From Candidatus Rokuibacteriota bacterium (GTDB lineage Bacteria > Methylomirabilota > Methylomirabilia > Rokubacteriales > CSP1-6), in contig QHRW01000004.1 in assembly GCA_003220265.1 (NCBI GenBank), positions 1-43,548 of the forward strand: 43,548 bases of DNA, in the 5' to 3' direction. Positions 33,052 to 41,395 of the stretch are shown here, in pieces. The translations under genes were made by a program, and so were the position numbers. The notes under the pieces are model-generated. The model did not search any database. It had not been told where the DNA came from and worked only from the letters and a program-made list of their open reading frames with translations. Position 1 is the stretch's first letter, and every line of letters begins with the position of its first letter.

Positions 33052-33057
33052 GTACGC

Positions 33058-33804
33058 ATGGACCTGCTGATCGGCACCTTCGTGCTGCGGCCGTACGTGT
33101 TCGGCTTCCTGGCCGCCTTCCTGGCGGCGGGCGCGGTCGACCTCGGCGTGCGCCGCACCCTCCTCTTTGCGGCATGGGTCGGTCCATTGGCGTGGCTGGC
33201 GGAGTTCACCTCCACGCGCATCGGCATTCCGTTCGGCCTCTACAACTACACGGGCACCACGCGGGCCCAGGAGCTGTTCATCGCCGACGTGCCGCTCATG
33301 GACTGCCTGTCGTTCACGTTCCTGGCCTACGCGGCCTTTTGCCTGGCGCGCGTGGCGCTGGCCGGCCGGCGCGTGCCGGCGCCGGTGATGGCGCTGTCCG
33401 CGGGCGTCCTGATGATGTTGCTCGACGTCGTCATCGATCCCGTCGCGGTGCGCGGCGACCGATGGTTCCTCGGCCGGATCTTTTTCTACCCTGACGGTGG
33501 CGTGTACTTCGGCGTGCCGCTCTCGAACTTCGCCGGCTGGGTGGTGGTCGGCACGCTCGGCGTCGGGGGATACCTGACGCTCGGGCGTCTCGGAGGCTGG
33601 ACGGCGACGAGTGGTCGTCAGCCGTGGCCGGGGATCGCGCTATACTACGCCGTGTTTGGCTTCAACCTGGCCGTGACCGCGTGGATCGCCGAGTGGAAGT
33701 TGCTGGTGGCGAGTACGACCGTGCACCTGGCGACTGCACTGCTGTTGTGGAGTGTCTCGCAACGACCGGCCGAGGGGCTGGGTCTGGAGAAGCAGCAAGC
33801 ATGA
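33058..33804 (+). CDS. Carotenoid biosynthesis (CruF/DUF422-like) membrane protein
   Basis: A 248-residue protein with about seven hydrophobic helices. Landmarks are GPLAWLAEFTSTRIGIPFGLYNYTG, DVPLMDCLSFTFLAYAAF, LDVVIDPVAVRGDRWF and the Asn in GVPLSNFAGW, which match the CruF family. CruF hydrates the terminal double bond of gamma-carotene. No carotenoid synthesis gene is seen here, and the gene is coupled by ATGA to hpnH, so a role on a hopanoid or squalene-type substrate is inferred. Confidence 0.75.
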   Translation: MDLLIGTFVLRPYVFGFLAAFLAAGAVDLGVRRTLLFAAWVGPLAWLAEFTSTRIGIPFGLYNYTGTTRAQELFIADVPLMDCLSFTFLAYAAFCLARVALAGRRVPAPVMALSAGVLMMLLDVVIDPVAVRGDRWFLGRIFFYPDGGVYFGVPLSNFAGWVVVGTLGVGGYLTLGRLGGWTATSGRQPWPGIALYYAVFGFNLAVTAWIAEWKLLVASTTVHLATALLLWSVSQRPAEGLGLEKQQA

Positions 33805-34823
33805 GCGTTCCCGTTTCCCAGATGTGGACGGTGGCGACGTATGTCCTGGGGCAGAGGCTTCGCGGCAACACGCGCTACCCGCTGGTCCTGATGCTGGAGC
33901 CGCTCTTCCGCTGCAACCTCGCCTGCGCCGGCTGCGGCAAGATCCAGTATCCCGGCCACGTGCTGCGCAAGCATTTGAGCGTCGAGCAGTGCCTGGCCGC
34001 CGTCGAGGAGTGCGGCGCGCCGATGGTGTCGATCCCCGGCGGCGAGCCGCTGATGTATCCCGAGATCGGCCGGCTCGTGAAGGAGCTCGTCGCCCGCCGC
34101 AAGTACGTCTATCTCTGCACGAACGCCATCCTGCTCAAGGAGAAGCTCGAGGCCGGCCTCTTCACGCCGTCCAAGTACCTCTCCTTCAGCGTGCACATGG
34201 ACGGCCTCAAGCAGGAGCACGACGAGGCCGTGTGCCGCGACGGCGTCTTCGACCAGGCCGTCGAGGGCATGAAGGAAGCGCTGCGCCGCGGCTTCCGCGT
34301 CACCACCAACACGACGCTGTTCGACAACGCCTCGCCCATCCGCATGCAGATGTTCTTCGACGAGATGATGGACCTCGGCGTCGAGGGCATGATGCTGTCG
34401 CCCGGCTACAGCTACTCGAAGGCGCCCGACCAGGAGCACTTCCTGCGGCGGCAGAAGACCAACGAGCTGTTCAGCAAGATGCTGGAGAATCCCAAGAAGC
34501 GGTGGAAGTTCAACCAGTCGCCGCTCTTCTTGCAGTTCCTCATGGGCAAGCAGGACTTCGAGTGCACGCCGTGGGGCAATCCCACCTACAACCTCTTCGG
34601 CTGGCAGCGCCCCTGCTACCTGCTGCAGGAGGGCTACGCGCCGACCTTCAAGGAGCTGATGGAGACGACGCGCTGGGAGGAGTACGGGCGCAAGAGCGGC
34701 AACGACAAGTGCCAGGACTGCATGGTGCACTGCGGCCACGAGCCCACCGCCGTCAACCACACCTTCACGTCGTGGAAGGGCTTTCGCGACACGGTGGCCG
34801 CCACGGTGACCGGCCGGCTCTAG
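33801..34823 (+). CDS. hpnH: HpnH, adenosylhopane synthase (radical SAM)
   Basis: A 340-residue protein. The radical SAM motif CxxxCxxC is C38/C42/C45 (RCNLACAGCGK), with SIPGGEPLMYPEI following. The C-terminal half has HpnH-type segments (MMLSPGYSYSKAPDQEHFL; NPTYNLFGWQRPCYLLQEGY) and a final CQDCMVHCGHE cysteine group. HpnH joins the 5'-deoxyadenosyl group to diploptene to give adenosylhopane, the first step of side-chain extension. ATG overlaps the upstream stop (ATGA). Confidence 0.95.
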   Translation: MSVPVSQMWTVATYVLGQRLRGNTRYPLVLMLEPLFRCNLACAGCGKIQYPGHVLRKHLSVEQCLAAVEECGAPMVSIPGGEPLMYPEIGRLVKELVARRKYVYLCTNAILLKEKLEAGLFTPSKYLSFSVHMDGLKQEHDEAVCRDGVFDQAVEGMKEALRRGFRVTTNTTLFDNASPIRMQMFFDEMMDLGVEGMMLSPGYSYSKAPDQEHFLRRQKTNELFSKMLENPKKRWKFNQSPLFLQFLMGKQDFECTPWGNPTYNLFGWQRPCYLLQEGYAPTFKELMETTRWEEYGRKSGNDKCQDCMVHCGHEPTAVNHTFTSWKGFRDTVAATVTGRL

Positions 34824-34830
34824 CCGTCGT

Positions 34831-35172
34831 ATGAGCGAAGAGAAGAGTCTCGAGGGCTGGACGCCCGAGATCTCCGACGCCGCCACGCTGGCCGAGGTGG
34901 TGGATCGCGCCTTCGACTATCGCGGTGACGTCACCGTCGTGCTCCAGGACGGCCGCGAGCTGATCGGCTACCTCTTCAACAGGAACCGCGACGTGGCCGA
35001 GCCGTTCGTGCAGATGTTCGAGCGCGAGGGGAGCGGGCCGTCGAGCGTCCCCTACGCGCGCATCCGCGCGATCCGGTTCACCGGCAAGGACACCGCCGCG
35101 GGCAACTCGTACGCGGCCTGGCTCCGCGGCAAAGAGGCGGCCAAGGCGGCGTCGTCCCCGCCGGGCGCGTGA
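34831..35172 (+). CDS. Unrecognised 113-residue protein in the hopanoid operon
   Basis: Cytoplasmic, no signal or membrane helix. A central segment of short strands (DVTVVLQDGRELIGYLFNRN; VPYARIRAIRFTGKDTAAG) suggests a small Sm/SH3-like beta barrel. The N-terminus is acidic and the C-terminus Ala/Lys-rich. It lies 7 nt after hpnH and is coupled by GTGA to hpnG, so it is surely co-translated with the side-chain genes. It could help present substrate or cofactor, but there is no direct evidence of function. Confidence 0.8.
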   Translation: MSEEKSLEGWTPEISDAATLAEVVDRAFDYRGDVTVVLQDGRELIGYLFNRNRDVAEPFVQMFEREGSGPSSVPYARIRAIRFTGKDTAAGNSYAAWLRGKEAAKAASSPPGA

Positions 35173-35843
35173 GGCGACTTCTCGTCCTCACTGCCGTCGA
35201 CGTCGAAGCCCGCGGCCTCGCGCGTCACCTCGGTCTCGCCCCGGTCGCCGGCGACTTTCCCCGCTTCGCGGGCGGCCAGGTGGAGATCGCCGTCGTCGGT
35301 CTCGCCGCCGCGCATCTCGCCACGCGGCTCACCGCGCCGCCGCCATCCACGCTGGTCGTCTCCGCCGGCGCCTGCGGCGCGCTGGCGCCCGAGCTCGCCG
35401 TCGGCGCGCTCGTCGTCCCCGAGACGGTCATCGCGCCCGACGGCCGGCGCTTCGCGACCGCGGCGATCGGCGGCCTGCCGCGGCAGGGGACGCTGGTGAG
35501 CAGCGAGCGCGTGCTGGAGGACGCCGCCGGCAAGTCGCGGCTGTGGCTCGCGAGCGGCGCCCTCGCCGTGGACATGGAATCGGCGACGATCGTGGCGTGG
35601 GCGGCCGCCCACGGCCTGCCGGCCGTCGTCGTGCGCGCGGTGTCCGATTCCGCCGCCCGCGGCGTGCCGGCCGATCTCGCGCGGGTCGTGCAGGACGACG
35701 GCCGCGTGCGGCCGTTGCGCGCGGTGAGCGCGGTGCTCGCGCGGCCGCGCGCGCTGGCCGATGCCATGGCCCTGCGGGCCGGCACCGCCGCCGCCCTGAA
35801 GACGGTGGCGGCCACCCTGGGTAGACTGGCGAGGACGGCATGA
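35169..35843 (+). CDS. hpnG: HpnG, adenosylhopane nucleoside phosphorylase
   Basis: A 224-residue protein from GTG 35169 (GTGA overlap). It has the nucleoside phosphorylase/MTAN fold: start RRLLVLTAVDVEARGLARHL, LVVSAGACGALAPEL, the substrate Glu in ALAVDMESATIVAWAA, and VVVRAVSDSA. HpnG removes adenine from adenosylhopane to yield ribosylhopane (or its phosphate). Its position directly after hpnH fits the pathway order. Confidence 0.92.
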   Translation: MRRLLVLTAVDVEARGLARHLGLAPVAGDFPRFAGGQVEIAVVGLAAAHLATRLTAPPPSTLVVSAGACGALAPELAVGALVVPETVIAPDGRRFATAAIGGLPRQGTLVSSERVLEDAAGKSRLWLASGALAVDMESATIVAWAAAHGLPAVVVRAVSDSAARGVPADLARVVQDDGRVRPLRAVSAVLARPRALADAMALRAGTAAALKTVAATLGRLARTA

Positions 35844-36838
35844 CCGACGCGCTCGTCACCGGCGGGACCGGCTTCATCGGCGCCAACGTCGTCCGCGAGC
35901 TCGTGGCCGCGGGCGCGACGGTGCGCGTGCTCGCGCGCCCGGGCGGCGATCGGCGCGCGCTCGAGGGCATTCGTGTCGAGCTCGCCGAGGGCGACCTGCT
36001 GGACGCTGCCTCCGTGCGGCGCGCGGTAGCCGGCGTGCAGACGGTCTATCACGTGGCCGCGGACTATCGCCTGTGGACGCCCGATCCCGCCGCGCTCTAT
36101 CGCGCCAACGTCGAGGGCACGCGCGTGGTGCTCGAGGCCGCGGGTCAGGCGGGCGCCGGGCGCGTCGTCTACACCTCCAGCGTGGGCGCGCTCGGCATTC
36201 CCAAGGACGGCACACCGGGCACCGAGGAGACGCCGGTCACGCTCGCCGACATGGTGGGCGACTACAAGCGCTCCAAGTTTCTCGCCGAGCAGGTCGCGCT
36301 CGAGTTCGCGCGCCGCGGGCTGCCGGTGGTCGTCGTGAATCCCTCGGCGCCGGTGGGGCCGTGGGACGTCAAGCCGACGCCGACCGGGCAGATGATCGTG
36401 GACTTCATGCGCGGGCGCATGGTGGCCACGCTCGACACCGGGCTCAACATCGTCCACGTGCGCGACGTCGCCCGCGGCCACCTGCTGGCCGCCGAGCGCG
36501 GCAAGCCGGGCGAGCGCTACATCCTCGGCCACGCCCAGGGCAACCTCCCGCTCGCGGACATCTTCCGCCTGCTGGCCTCGATCACCGGCGGCCGCGCGCC
36601 GCGCTTCCGCGTGCCCTACGCGCTGGCCTGGTGCAGCGCCGCCGCCTGCGAGGGCTTCGCGCGGGTGACCGGCCGGCCGCCGGCGGTGCCGCTGACGGCC
36701 GTGCGGATGGCGCGCAAGCGCATGTACTTCAGCCCGGCCAAGGCGGTGCGCGACCTCGGCCTGCCGCAGACGGAGCCGCGCGTGGCGCTGGCCGACGCGG
36801 TGGCGTGGTTCCGGGCGCGGACACCGGCGCGCGCATGA
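35840..36838 (+). CDS. hpnA: HpnA, hopanoid-associated NAD-dependent sugar epimerase/dehydrogenase
   Basis: A 332-residue extended SDR. The nucleotide motif GGTGFIG is at residues 8-14. Catalytic Tyr142 and Lys146 are in DYKRSKF, with Ser in YTSSVG. HpnA segments include VYHVAADYRLWTPDP, NPSAPVGPWDVKPTPTG and DTGLNIVHVRDVA. HpnA is associated with hopanoid loci, but its exact substrate is not firmly established. Coupled by ATGA to hpnG and to hpnD. Confidence 0.93.
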   Translation: MTDALVTGGTGFIGANVVRELVAAGATVRVLARPGGDRRALEGIRVELAEGDLLDAASVRRAVAGVQTVYHVAADYRLWTPDPAALYRANVEGTRVVLEAAGQAGAGRVVYTSSVGALGIPKDGTPGTEETPVTLADMVGDYKRSKFLAEQVALEFARRGLPVVVVNPSAPVGPWDVKPTPTGQMIVDFMRGRMVATLDTGLNIVHVRDVARGHLLAAERGKPGERYILGHAQGNLPLADIFRLLASITGGRAPRFRVPYALAWCSAAACEGFARVTGRPPAVPLTAVRMARKRMYFSPAKAVRDLGLPQTEPRVALADAVAWFRARTPARA

Positions 36839-37701
36839 GCCTCGGCAGTCTGAGCGCGACGCTCACGCGCAAGAGCCGCTCGAACTTCTACTACGCGTTC
36901 CTCACGCTGCCGCGCGCGCGCCGCGACGCCCTCTACGCGGTCTACGCGTTCTGCCGCACCGTGGACGACGTGGCCGACCTCGGCCACGACCCGGCCGCCC
37001 AGCGCGGGGAGCTGGCCCGCTGGCGCGAGGACGTCGCCCGCTGCTTCGCGCCCGGCGCCGAGCCCGTGCACCCGATCGCCCGACAGCTCAAGGCGGCGGT
37101 GACCGCATATCCGATCCCGCGCGCCGCGCTGGACGCCATCATCGAGGGCTGCGCGATGGACCTCGAGCGCGTGCGCTACGAGACGGCCGAGGAGCTCGAG
37201 CCGTACTGCTACCGCGTGGCCTCCGCCGTCGGGCTCTGCTGCATCGAGATCTTCGGCTACACCGACCCCCGCGCCCGCCAGTACGCGATCGATCTCGGCA
37301 AGGCGCTGCAGCTCACCAATATCATGCGCGACGTCGGCGTGGACGCCCGCGCCGGCCGCGTGTACCTGCCGCAGCGCGACCTCAAGGACTTCGGCGTCAG
37401 CGAGGACGACCTGGTGGAAGGCCGCTACGGCGAGCCGTTCGTGCGGCTGATGGTGCACCAGGCCGTTCGCGCGCGCCGCTTCTACGCCGCCGCGCACGCC
37501 TCGTACCCGGCGCGCGACGCGCGCTCGCTGGTGGCGGCGGAGATCATGGGGCGGATCTATCACGCGCTGCTCGAGGAGATCGAGCGCCGGCGCTTCGCGG
37601 TCTTCGGCGAGCGGATCACCGTGCCGGCGCGGCGCAAGGTGGCCATCGCGCTGCGCTGCTGGGCCGGCGCGCGGCTGCGGCGCAACGGGGCGCCCGCGTG
37701 A
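36835..37701 (+). CDS. hpnD: HpnD-type presqualene diphosphate synthase
   Basis: A 288-residue all-helical prenyl synthase. The first Asp-rich motif is D44-D45-V-A-D48 after FYYAFLTLPRARR. The second is D166VGVD170 in LQLTNIMRDVGVDARAG. YCYRVASAVGL also fits the family. It condenses two farnesyl diphosphates to presqualene diphosphate. The bacterial HpnCDE route needs HpnC and the FAD enzyme HpnE to finish squalene, and neither is in the window. HpnC is the closest alternative identity. Confidence 0.88.
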   Translation: MSLGSLSATLTRKSRSNFYYAFLTLPRARRDALYAVYAFCRTVDDVADLGHDPAAQRGELARWREDVARCFAPGAEPVHPIARQLKAAVTAYPIPRAALDAIIEGCAMDLERVRYETAEELEPYCYRVASAVGLCCIEIFGYTDPRARQYAIDLGKALQLTNIMRDVGVDARAGRVYLPQRDLKDFGVSEDDLVEGRYGEPFVRLMVHQAVRARRFYAAAHASYPARDARSLVAAEIMGRIYHALLEEIERRRFAVFGERITVPARRKVAIALRCWAGARLRRNGAPA

Positions 37702-38711
37702 AGGCCGCGGTCTTCCACGGCGGCGGACGCATCACGCCCGGCGACTGGCCGCGACCGGCCGTGGGCGCCGGCGAGCTGCTCCTGCGCGTGCGCGGCTGCG
37801 GCCTGTGCGGCTCCGACATCGCCAAGATCGTCGCGCCGGAGACGCGCGGGCCCGCCGTGTTCGGCCACGAGGTCGTGGGCGACGTGATCGAGGCGGGCGC
37901 CGGCGTGGCCGGCTTCGCGGTCGGCGATCGCGTCGTGGCCGCCCATCACGTGCCCTGCGGGCAGTGTCACTACTGCCGGCGCGGCAGCGAGTCGATGTGC
38001 CGCGCCTTCAAGGCCTCCAATCTCGACCCCGGCGGCTTCGCGGAGTACGTCCGCGTGCCGCCGGCCAACGTGCGCCACGCGACGTTTCGGATTCCCGAGC
38101 ACCTCACGGACGAGGAGGCCTCGTTCGTGGAGCCGCTGGCCTGCTGCCTGCGCGCCGTGGACCGCGCGCGCGTGGAGGCGGGCGACACCGCGCTCGTGGT
38201 GGGCCTGGGCTCGATCGGCTGCCTCTTCACCCAGCTCCTGGCCCGCGCCGGCGCCGCCGTCGTCGGCGCCGACCCATTGGCCGCCCGCGCCCGCGTCGCC
38301 CACGAGGCCTACGGCGCGCGCGAAGCCGGCGACGCGGAGCGCGCGGCCAAGGCCGCACGCGAGCTGAGCGACGGGCGCGGCGCCGACCACGTGATCGTCA
38401 CCGGCGGCGGCGCCGACGTGCTCGGCTGGGCGGCCGGCCTCACGCGCGACGGCGGCAGCATCCACTACTTCGCCGGCGGGCCGGGCGACGCGCTGCCGCT
38501 GCCGCTGGCGACGCTCTATCACCACGAGCTGACGATCACCACCACGTACTCCTCGTCGCCGGCCACGCTGGCCCGCGCCTTCTGGCTGCTCGCCGCGGGC
38601 AAGGTAGAGGTCGCGGGCCTCATCAGCCATCGGCTGCCGCTCGACCGGCTGGCCGAGGGCGTGGACCTGATGCGCCGCCGCGAGGCGCTGAAGGTGTACG
38701 TGACACCGTGA
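37698..38711 (+). CDS. Zinc-dependent MDR alcohol dehydrogenase 1 of the hopanoid operon
   Basis: A 337-residue protein from GTG 37698 (GTGA overlap with hpnD). Catalytic zinc ligands are Cys37 and the His57/Glu58 pair, with Glu in FVEPLACC. Structural zinc cysteines are 87/90/93/101. The Rossmann segment is ALVVGLGSIGCLFTQLL. It resembles sorbitol/threonine-type dehydrogenases, which act on polyols and secondary alcohols. It is embedded between hpnD and a second MDR gene, so a hopanoid side-chain substrate is likely by context. Confidence 0.9.
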   Translation: MKAAVFHGGGRITPGDWPRPAVGAGELLLRVRGCGLCGSDIAKIVAPETRGPAVFGHEVVGDVIEAGAGVAGFAVGDRVVAAHHVPCGQCHYCRRGSESMCRAFKASNLDPGGFAEYVRVPPANVRHATFRIPEHLTDEEASFVEPLACCLRAVDRARVEAGDTALVVGLGSIGCLFTQLLARAGAAVVGADPLAARARVAHEAYGAREAGDAERAAKAARELSDGRGADHVIVTGGGADVLGWAAGLTRDGGSIHYFAGGPGDALPLPLATLYHHELTITTTYSSSPATLARAFWLLAAGKVEVAGLISHRLPLDRLAEGVDLMRRREALKVYVTP

Positions 38712-39745
38712 GCACGATGCGCGCGATGGTCTTCCATGGCCCGGGCGATCTGCGCGCCGAGGAATTGCCGGTGCCGACGCCGGCGCGCGGCGAGGTCGTG
38801 CTGAAGATCGACGCCGCGCTGACGTGCGGCACCGACGTGAAGACGCTCCGGCGCGGGCACCCGGTGATGATCCCGCGCGTGCCGACCGTGTTCGGTCACG
38901 AGTTCGCCGGCACGGTGACGGCCGTGGGCGCTGGCGTGCGCCGCGTGCGCGAGGGCGATCGCGCGGTGGCGGCGAATTCGGCGCCGTGCGGCTCCTGCCG
39001 CCTCTGCCTGGCCGGCCGGCCGAATCTCTGCGAGGACCTGCTGTTCGTCAACGGCGCCTACGGCGAATTCATCGCGCTGCCGCCGCGGCTGGTGGCGACG
39101 AATCTGGTCACCCTCGGACGCGGCACGCCGGCGGCGCGCGCGGCCTTCGCCGAGCCGCTGGCCTGCGCGCTCGGCGGCGTCGAGCGCGCGCGCGTGGAGG
39201 ACGGCCAGACCGTGGTGATCTTCGGCCACGGCCCCCTCGGCTGCCTGCTGGCGATGGCCGCGGGCGCCCGCAAGGCGCGCGTGATCCTCGTCGGCAAGGC
39301 CGGCTGGCGCTTCGAGCGCGTGCGCGCCCTGGGCCTCGGCGAGTGCGTGGACGCGACGGCCACGCCCGACGTGGTGGCCGCGCTCCGCACCGCCACCGGT
39401 GGTCGAGGCGCGGAGGTCACCATCGACGCCACCGGGCGCCCGGAGGTGTGGGGGCAGGCCCTGGATGCCGTGGGCCGCGGCGGCTGCGTGATATTCTTTG
39501 GGGGCTGTGCGCCCGGCACCTCGATCAATATCGATACGCGCCGGACGCACTACGAGGAGCTCGCGCTGCTGGGCGCGTTCCACCACACGCCGGAGCTGAT
39601 CCGCCGGGCGGTGGAGCTGCTCGAGGCGGACGGCGCGTTCGATCCCCACGGCCTGATCACGCATCGCATGCAGCTCGACGGCGTACGGGAGGCGCTCGAC
39701 CTGATGGCGGCCGGCCAGGCGATGAAGGTGCTCATCGAGCCATGA
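38708..39745 (+). CDS. Zinc-dependent MDR alcohol dehydrogenase 2 of the hopanoid operon
   Basis: A 345-residue protein from GTG 38708 (GTGA overlap). Catalytic ligands are Cys40, His64 and Glu65 and Glu in AEPLACAL. Structural cysteines are 94/97/100/108. The Rossmann segment is VVIFGHGPLGCLLAMAAGA. It is clearly divergent from MDR 1, so the pair is not a recent tandem duplication. Both keep full zinc sites and nucleotide motifs, so both are probably active and may form a heteromer or act in sequence. Coupled by ATGA to the PagL-like gene. Confidence 0.9.
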   Translation: MSTMRAMVFHGPGDLRAEELPVPTPARGEVVLKIDAALTCGTDVKTLRRGHPVMIPRVPTVFGHEFAGTVTAVGAGVRRVREGDRAVAANSAPCGSCRLCLAGRPNLCEDLLFVNGAYGEFIALPPRLVATNLVTLGRGTPAARAAFAEPLACALGGVERARVEDGQTVVIFGHGPLGCLLAMAAGARKARVILVGKAGWRFERVRALGLGECVDATATPDVVAALRTATGGRGAEVTIDATGRPEVWGQALDAVGRGGCVIFFGGCAPGTSINIDTRRTHYEELALLGAFHHTPELIRRAVELLEADGAFDPHGLITHRMQLDGVREALDLMAAGQAMKVLIEP

Positions 39746-40347
39746 CACGGCGCACGGCCATGCTCGGCGCCGCGCTCGTCACGCTGCTCGCATGGGCGCG
39801 GCCGGCGCGCGCCTACGATCCCAAAGAGACCTTCATGCAGGGCTCGATCGTGCTCTCGCCCGAGGTCAGCTACGGTCACCAGTTCGACCTCGAGCACAAG
39901 CCCGGCTACACCGGCGTCGAGTACGTCAACGGCGGCATCCGCTTCGGCTATCTGCCGTTGTCGCCGCTGGCCGCCGGCACGCCGGTGCACGGCGCGTTCG
40001 AGATCGGGCTGGAGCCCTTGTATCAGCAGTACACGTCGCCCGAGTTCGTCTACTTCGCCGGCCTGGGACCGGCCCTCCGCTATCACTTCCTGGGCCTGGG
40101 GCGTCTCGTGCCCTACGCCGAGTTGGCGGCGTTCGCGGGCGCGACGAATCTGAAGATCACCGAGATCCGCTCGCGCTTCACCTTCCTGCTGTGGGGGGGC
40201 CTGGGCGCCTCGTACTTCGTCACCGATCGCACGGCGATCTACGCCGGCTACCGCTACGAGCACATCTCCAACGGCAACACCGCCAAGCCCAACCGCGGGA
40301 TCGAGTCCAACGCCGGCGTGCTCGGCGTATCCTTCTTCTTCGAGTGA
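39742..40347 (+). CDS. pagL: PagL-like outer-membrane lipid A 3-O-deacylase / acyloxyacyl hydrolase family
   Basis: A 201-residue protein with a signal peptide ([22 protein letters not shown]) and an eight-strand beta-barrel pattern. The catalytic PagL motif is His174 and Ser176 in [17 protein letters not shown]. The C-terminus ends VSFFFE, with the terminal aromatic pattern of outer-membrane proteins. PagL removes the 3-O-linked acyl chain of lipid A. Its coupling (ATGA) to hopanoid synthesis genes suggests linked control of lipid A and hopanoid in the outer membrane. Confidence 0.8.
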   Translation: MTRRTAMLGAALVTLLAWARPARAYDPKETFMQGSIVLSPEVSYGHQFDLEHKPGYTGVEYVNGGIRFGYLPLSPLAAGTPVHGAFEIGLEPLYQQYTSPEFVYFAGLGPALRYHFLGLGRLVPYAELAAFAGATNLKITEIRSRFTFLLWGGLGASYFVTDRTAIYAGYRYEHISNGNTAKPNRGIESNAGVLGVSFFFE

Positions 40348-40354
40348 GGAGAGC

Positions 40355-41347
40355 ATGAAAGCGCCGATCGCCGAGATCCTCCTGGCCGGGCCGCGCGGCT
40401 TCTGCGCGGGCGTGGAGCGCGCCATCGACATCGTGGAGCTCGCGCTCTCGGTGTGGCCGCATCCCGTGTACGTGCGCCGCGAGATCGTCCACAACCGGCT
40501 CGTCGTCGAGACGCTGCGCCAGAAGGGCGCGATGTTCGTCGACGAGCTGGACGAGGTGCCGGACGATGCGACCGTGATCTTCAGCGCCCACGGCATCTCG
40601 CCGGCGGTGCGCCAGGAAGCACGGCGGCGCGGCCTGCGCGTGGTCGATGCCACGTGCCCGCTGGTGACCAAGGTGCACCTGGAGGCCATCCGCTACGCGC
40701 GCGAGGGCTACTCGATCATCCTCATCGGCCACGAGGACCACGACGAGGTGATCGGCACGCTGGGCGAGGCGCCCGAGCGCATCATCGTGGTGGACAGCGT
40801 GGCGGAGGTCGAGCGCCTCGCCCTGCCCGATCCCGACAAGGTGGCCTACCTCACGCAGACGACGCTGTCGGTGGACGACACGCGCGACGTCATCAACGCC
40901 CTGCGCCTCAAGTTCCCCAAGATCGTGGGACCCTCGCGCGACGACATCTGCTACGCGACGCAGAACCGGCAGACGGCCGTCAAGCGGCTCGTCGACGACG
41001 TCGACGTCCTGCTGGTCATCGGCGCCGCCAACAGCTCCAACGCCAAGCGGCTGGTCGAGGTGGCGCAGACCGCCGGCACCCGCGCCTACCTCATCAACGA
41101 CGTGCAGGACATCCGGCCCGAGTGGCTGGAGGGCGTGGCGCGGGTGGGCATCACCGCCGGCGCCTCCACGCCCGAGATCCTGGTCTCGCAGGCCGTCAAG
41201 ACGCTGCGGGGCGAGGGCGTCAAGGTGCGCGAGGTCCACGTGGTGGAAGAGGACGTCCGCTTCGCGCTGCCTCAGGAGCTGACGCAGGCCGCGCAGAGCC
41301 GCGGGCTGGATTTGCCGGAGAGAAATGCCATGCGAAGGAGTATCTAG
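40355..41347 (+). CDS. ispH: IspH, 4-hydroxy-3-methylbut-2-enyl diphosphate reductase
   Basis: A 330-residue Fe-S enzyme. Cluster cysteines are C17 ([13 protein letters not shown]), C101 ([11 protein letters not shown]) and C199 ([11 protein letters not shown]), with [14 protein letters not shown] and [12 protein letters not shown] downstream. It performs the last step of the MEP pathway, giving IPP and DMAPP. It is last in the hopanoid operon, 7 nt after pagL with GGAG before the ATG, and would supply precursor for squalene. A GC-rich hairpin follows at 41354-41379. Confidence 0.96.
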   Translation: MKAPIAEILLAGPRGFCAGVERAIDIVELALSVWPHPVYVRREIVHNRLVVETLRQKGAMFVDELDEVPDDATVIFSAHGISPAVRQEARRRGLRVVDATCPLVTKVHLEAIRYAREGYSIILIGHEDHDEVIGTLGEAPERIIVVDSVAEVERLALPDPDKVAYLTQTTLSVDDTRDVINALRLKFPKIVGPSRDDICYATQNRQTAVKRLVDDVDVLLVIGAANSSNAKRLVEVAQTAGTRAYLINDVQDIRPEWLEGVARVGITAGASTPEILVSQAVKTLRGEGVKVREVHVVEEDVRFALPQELTQAAQSRGLDLPERNAMRRSI

Positions 41348-41353
41348 TCGTCA

Positions 41354-41379
41354 ATGGGGGGGGCGCCGGCCCCCTCCAT
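41354..41379 (+). terminator. GC-rich hairpin after ispH
   Basis: ATGGGGGGGGC-(GCCG)-GCCCCCTCCAT pairs over 11 positions (one G-T wobble), beginning 6 nt after the ispH stop. There is no T-run, so intrinsic termination is uncertain. It may instead protect the mRNA 3' end or act in the leader of the cupin gene, whose GGAGG site (41384-41388) begins 5 nt beyond the stem. Confidence 0.45.
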
Positions 41380-41395
41380 CGCAGGAGGCCCCCCG

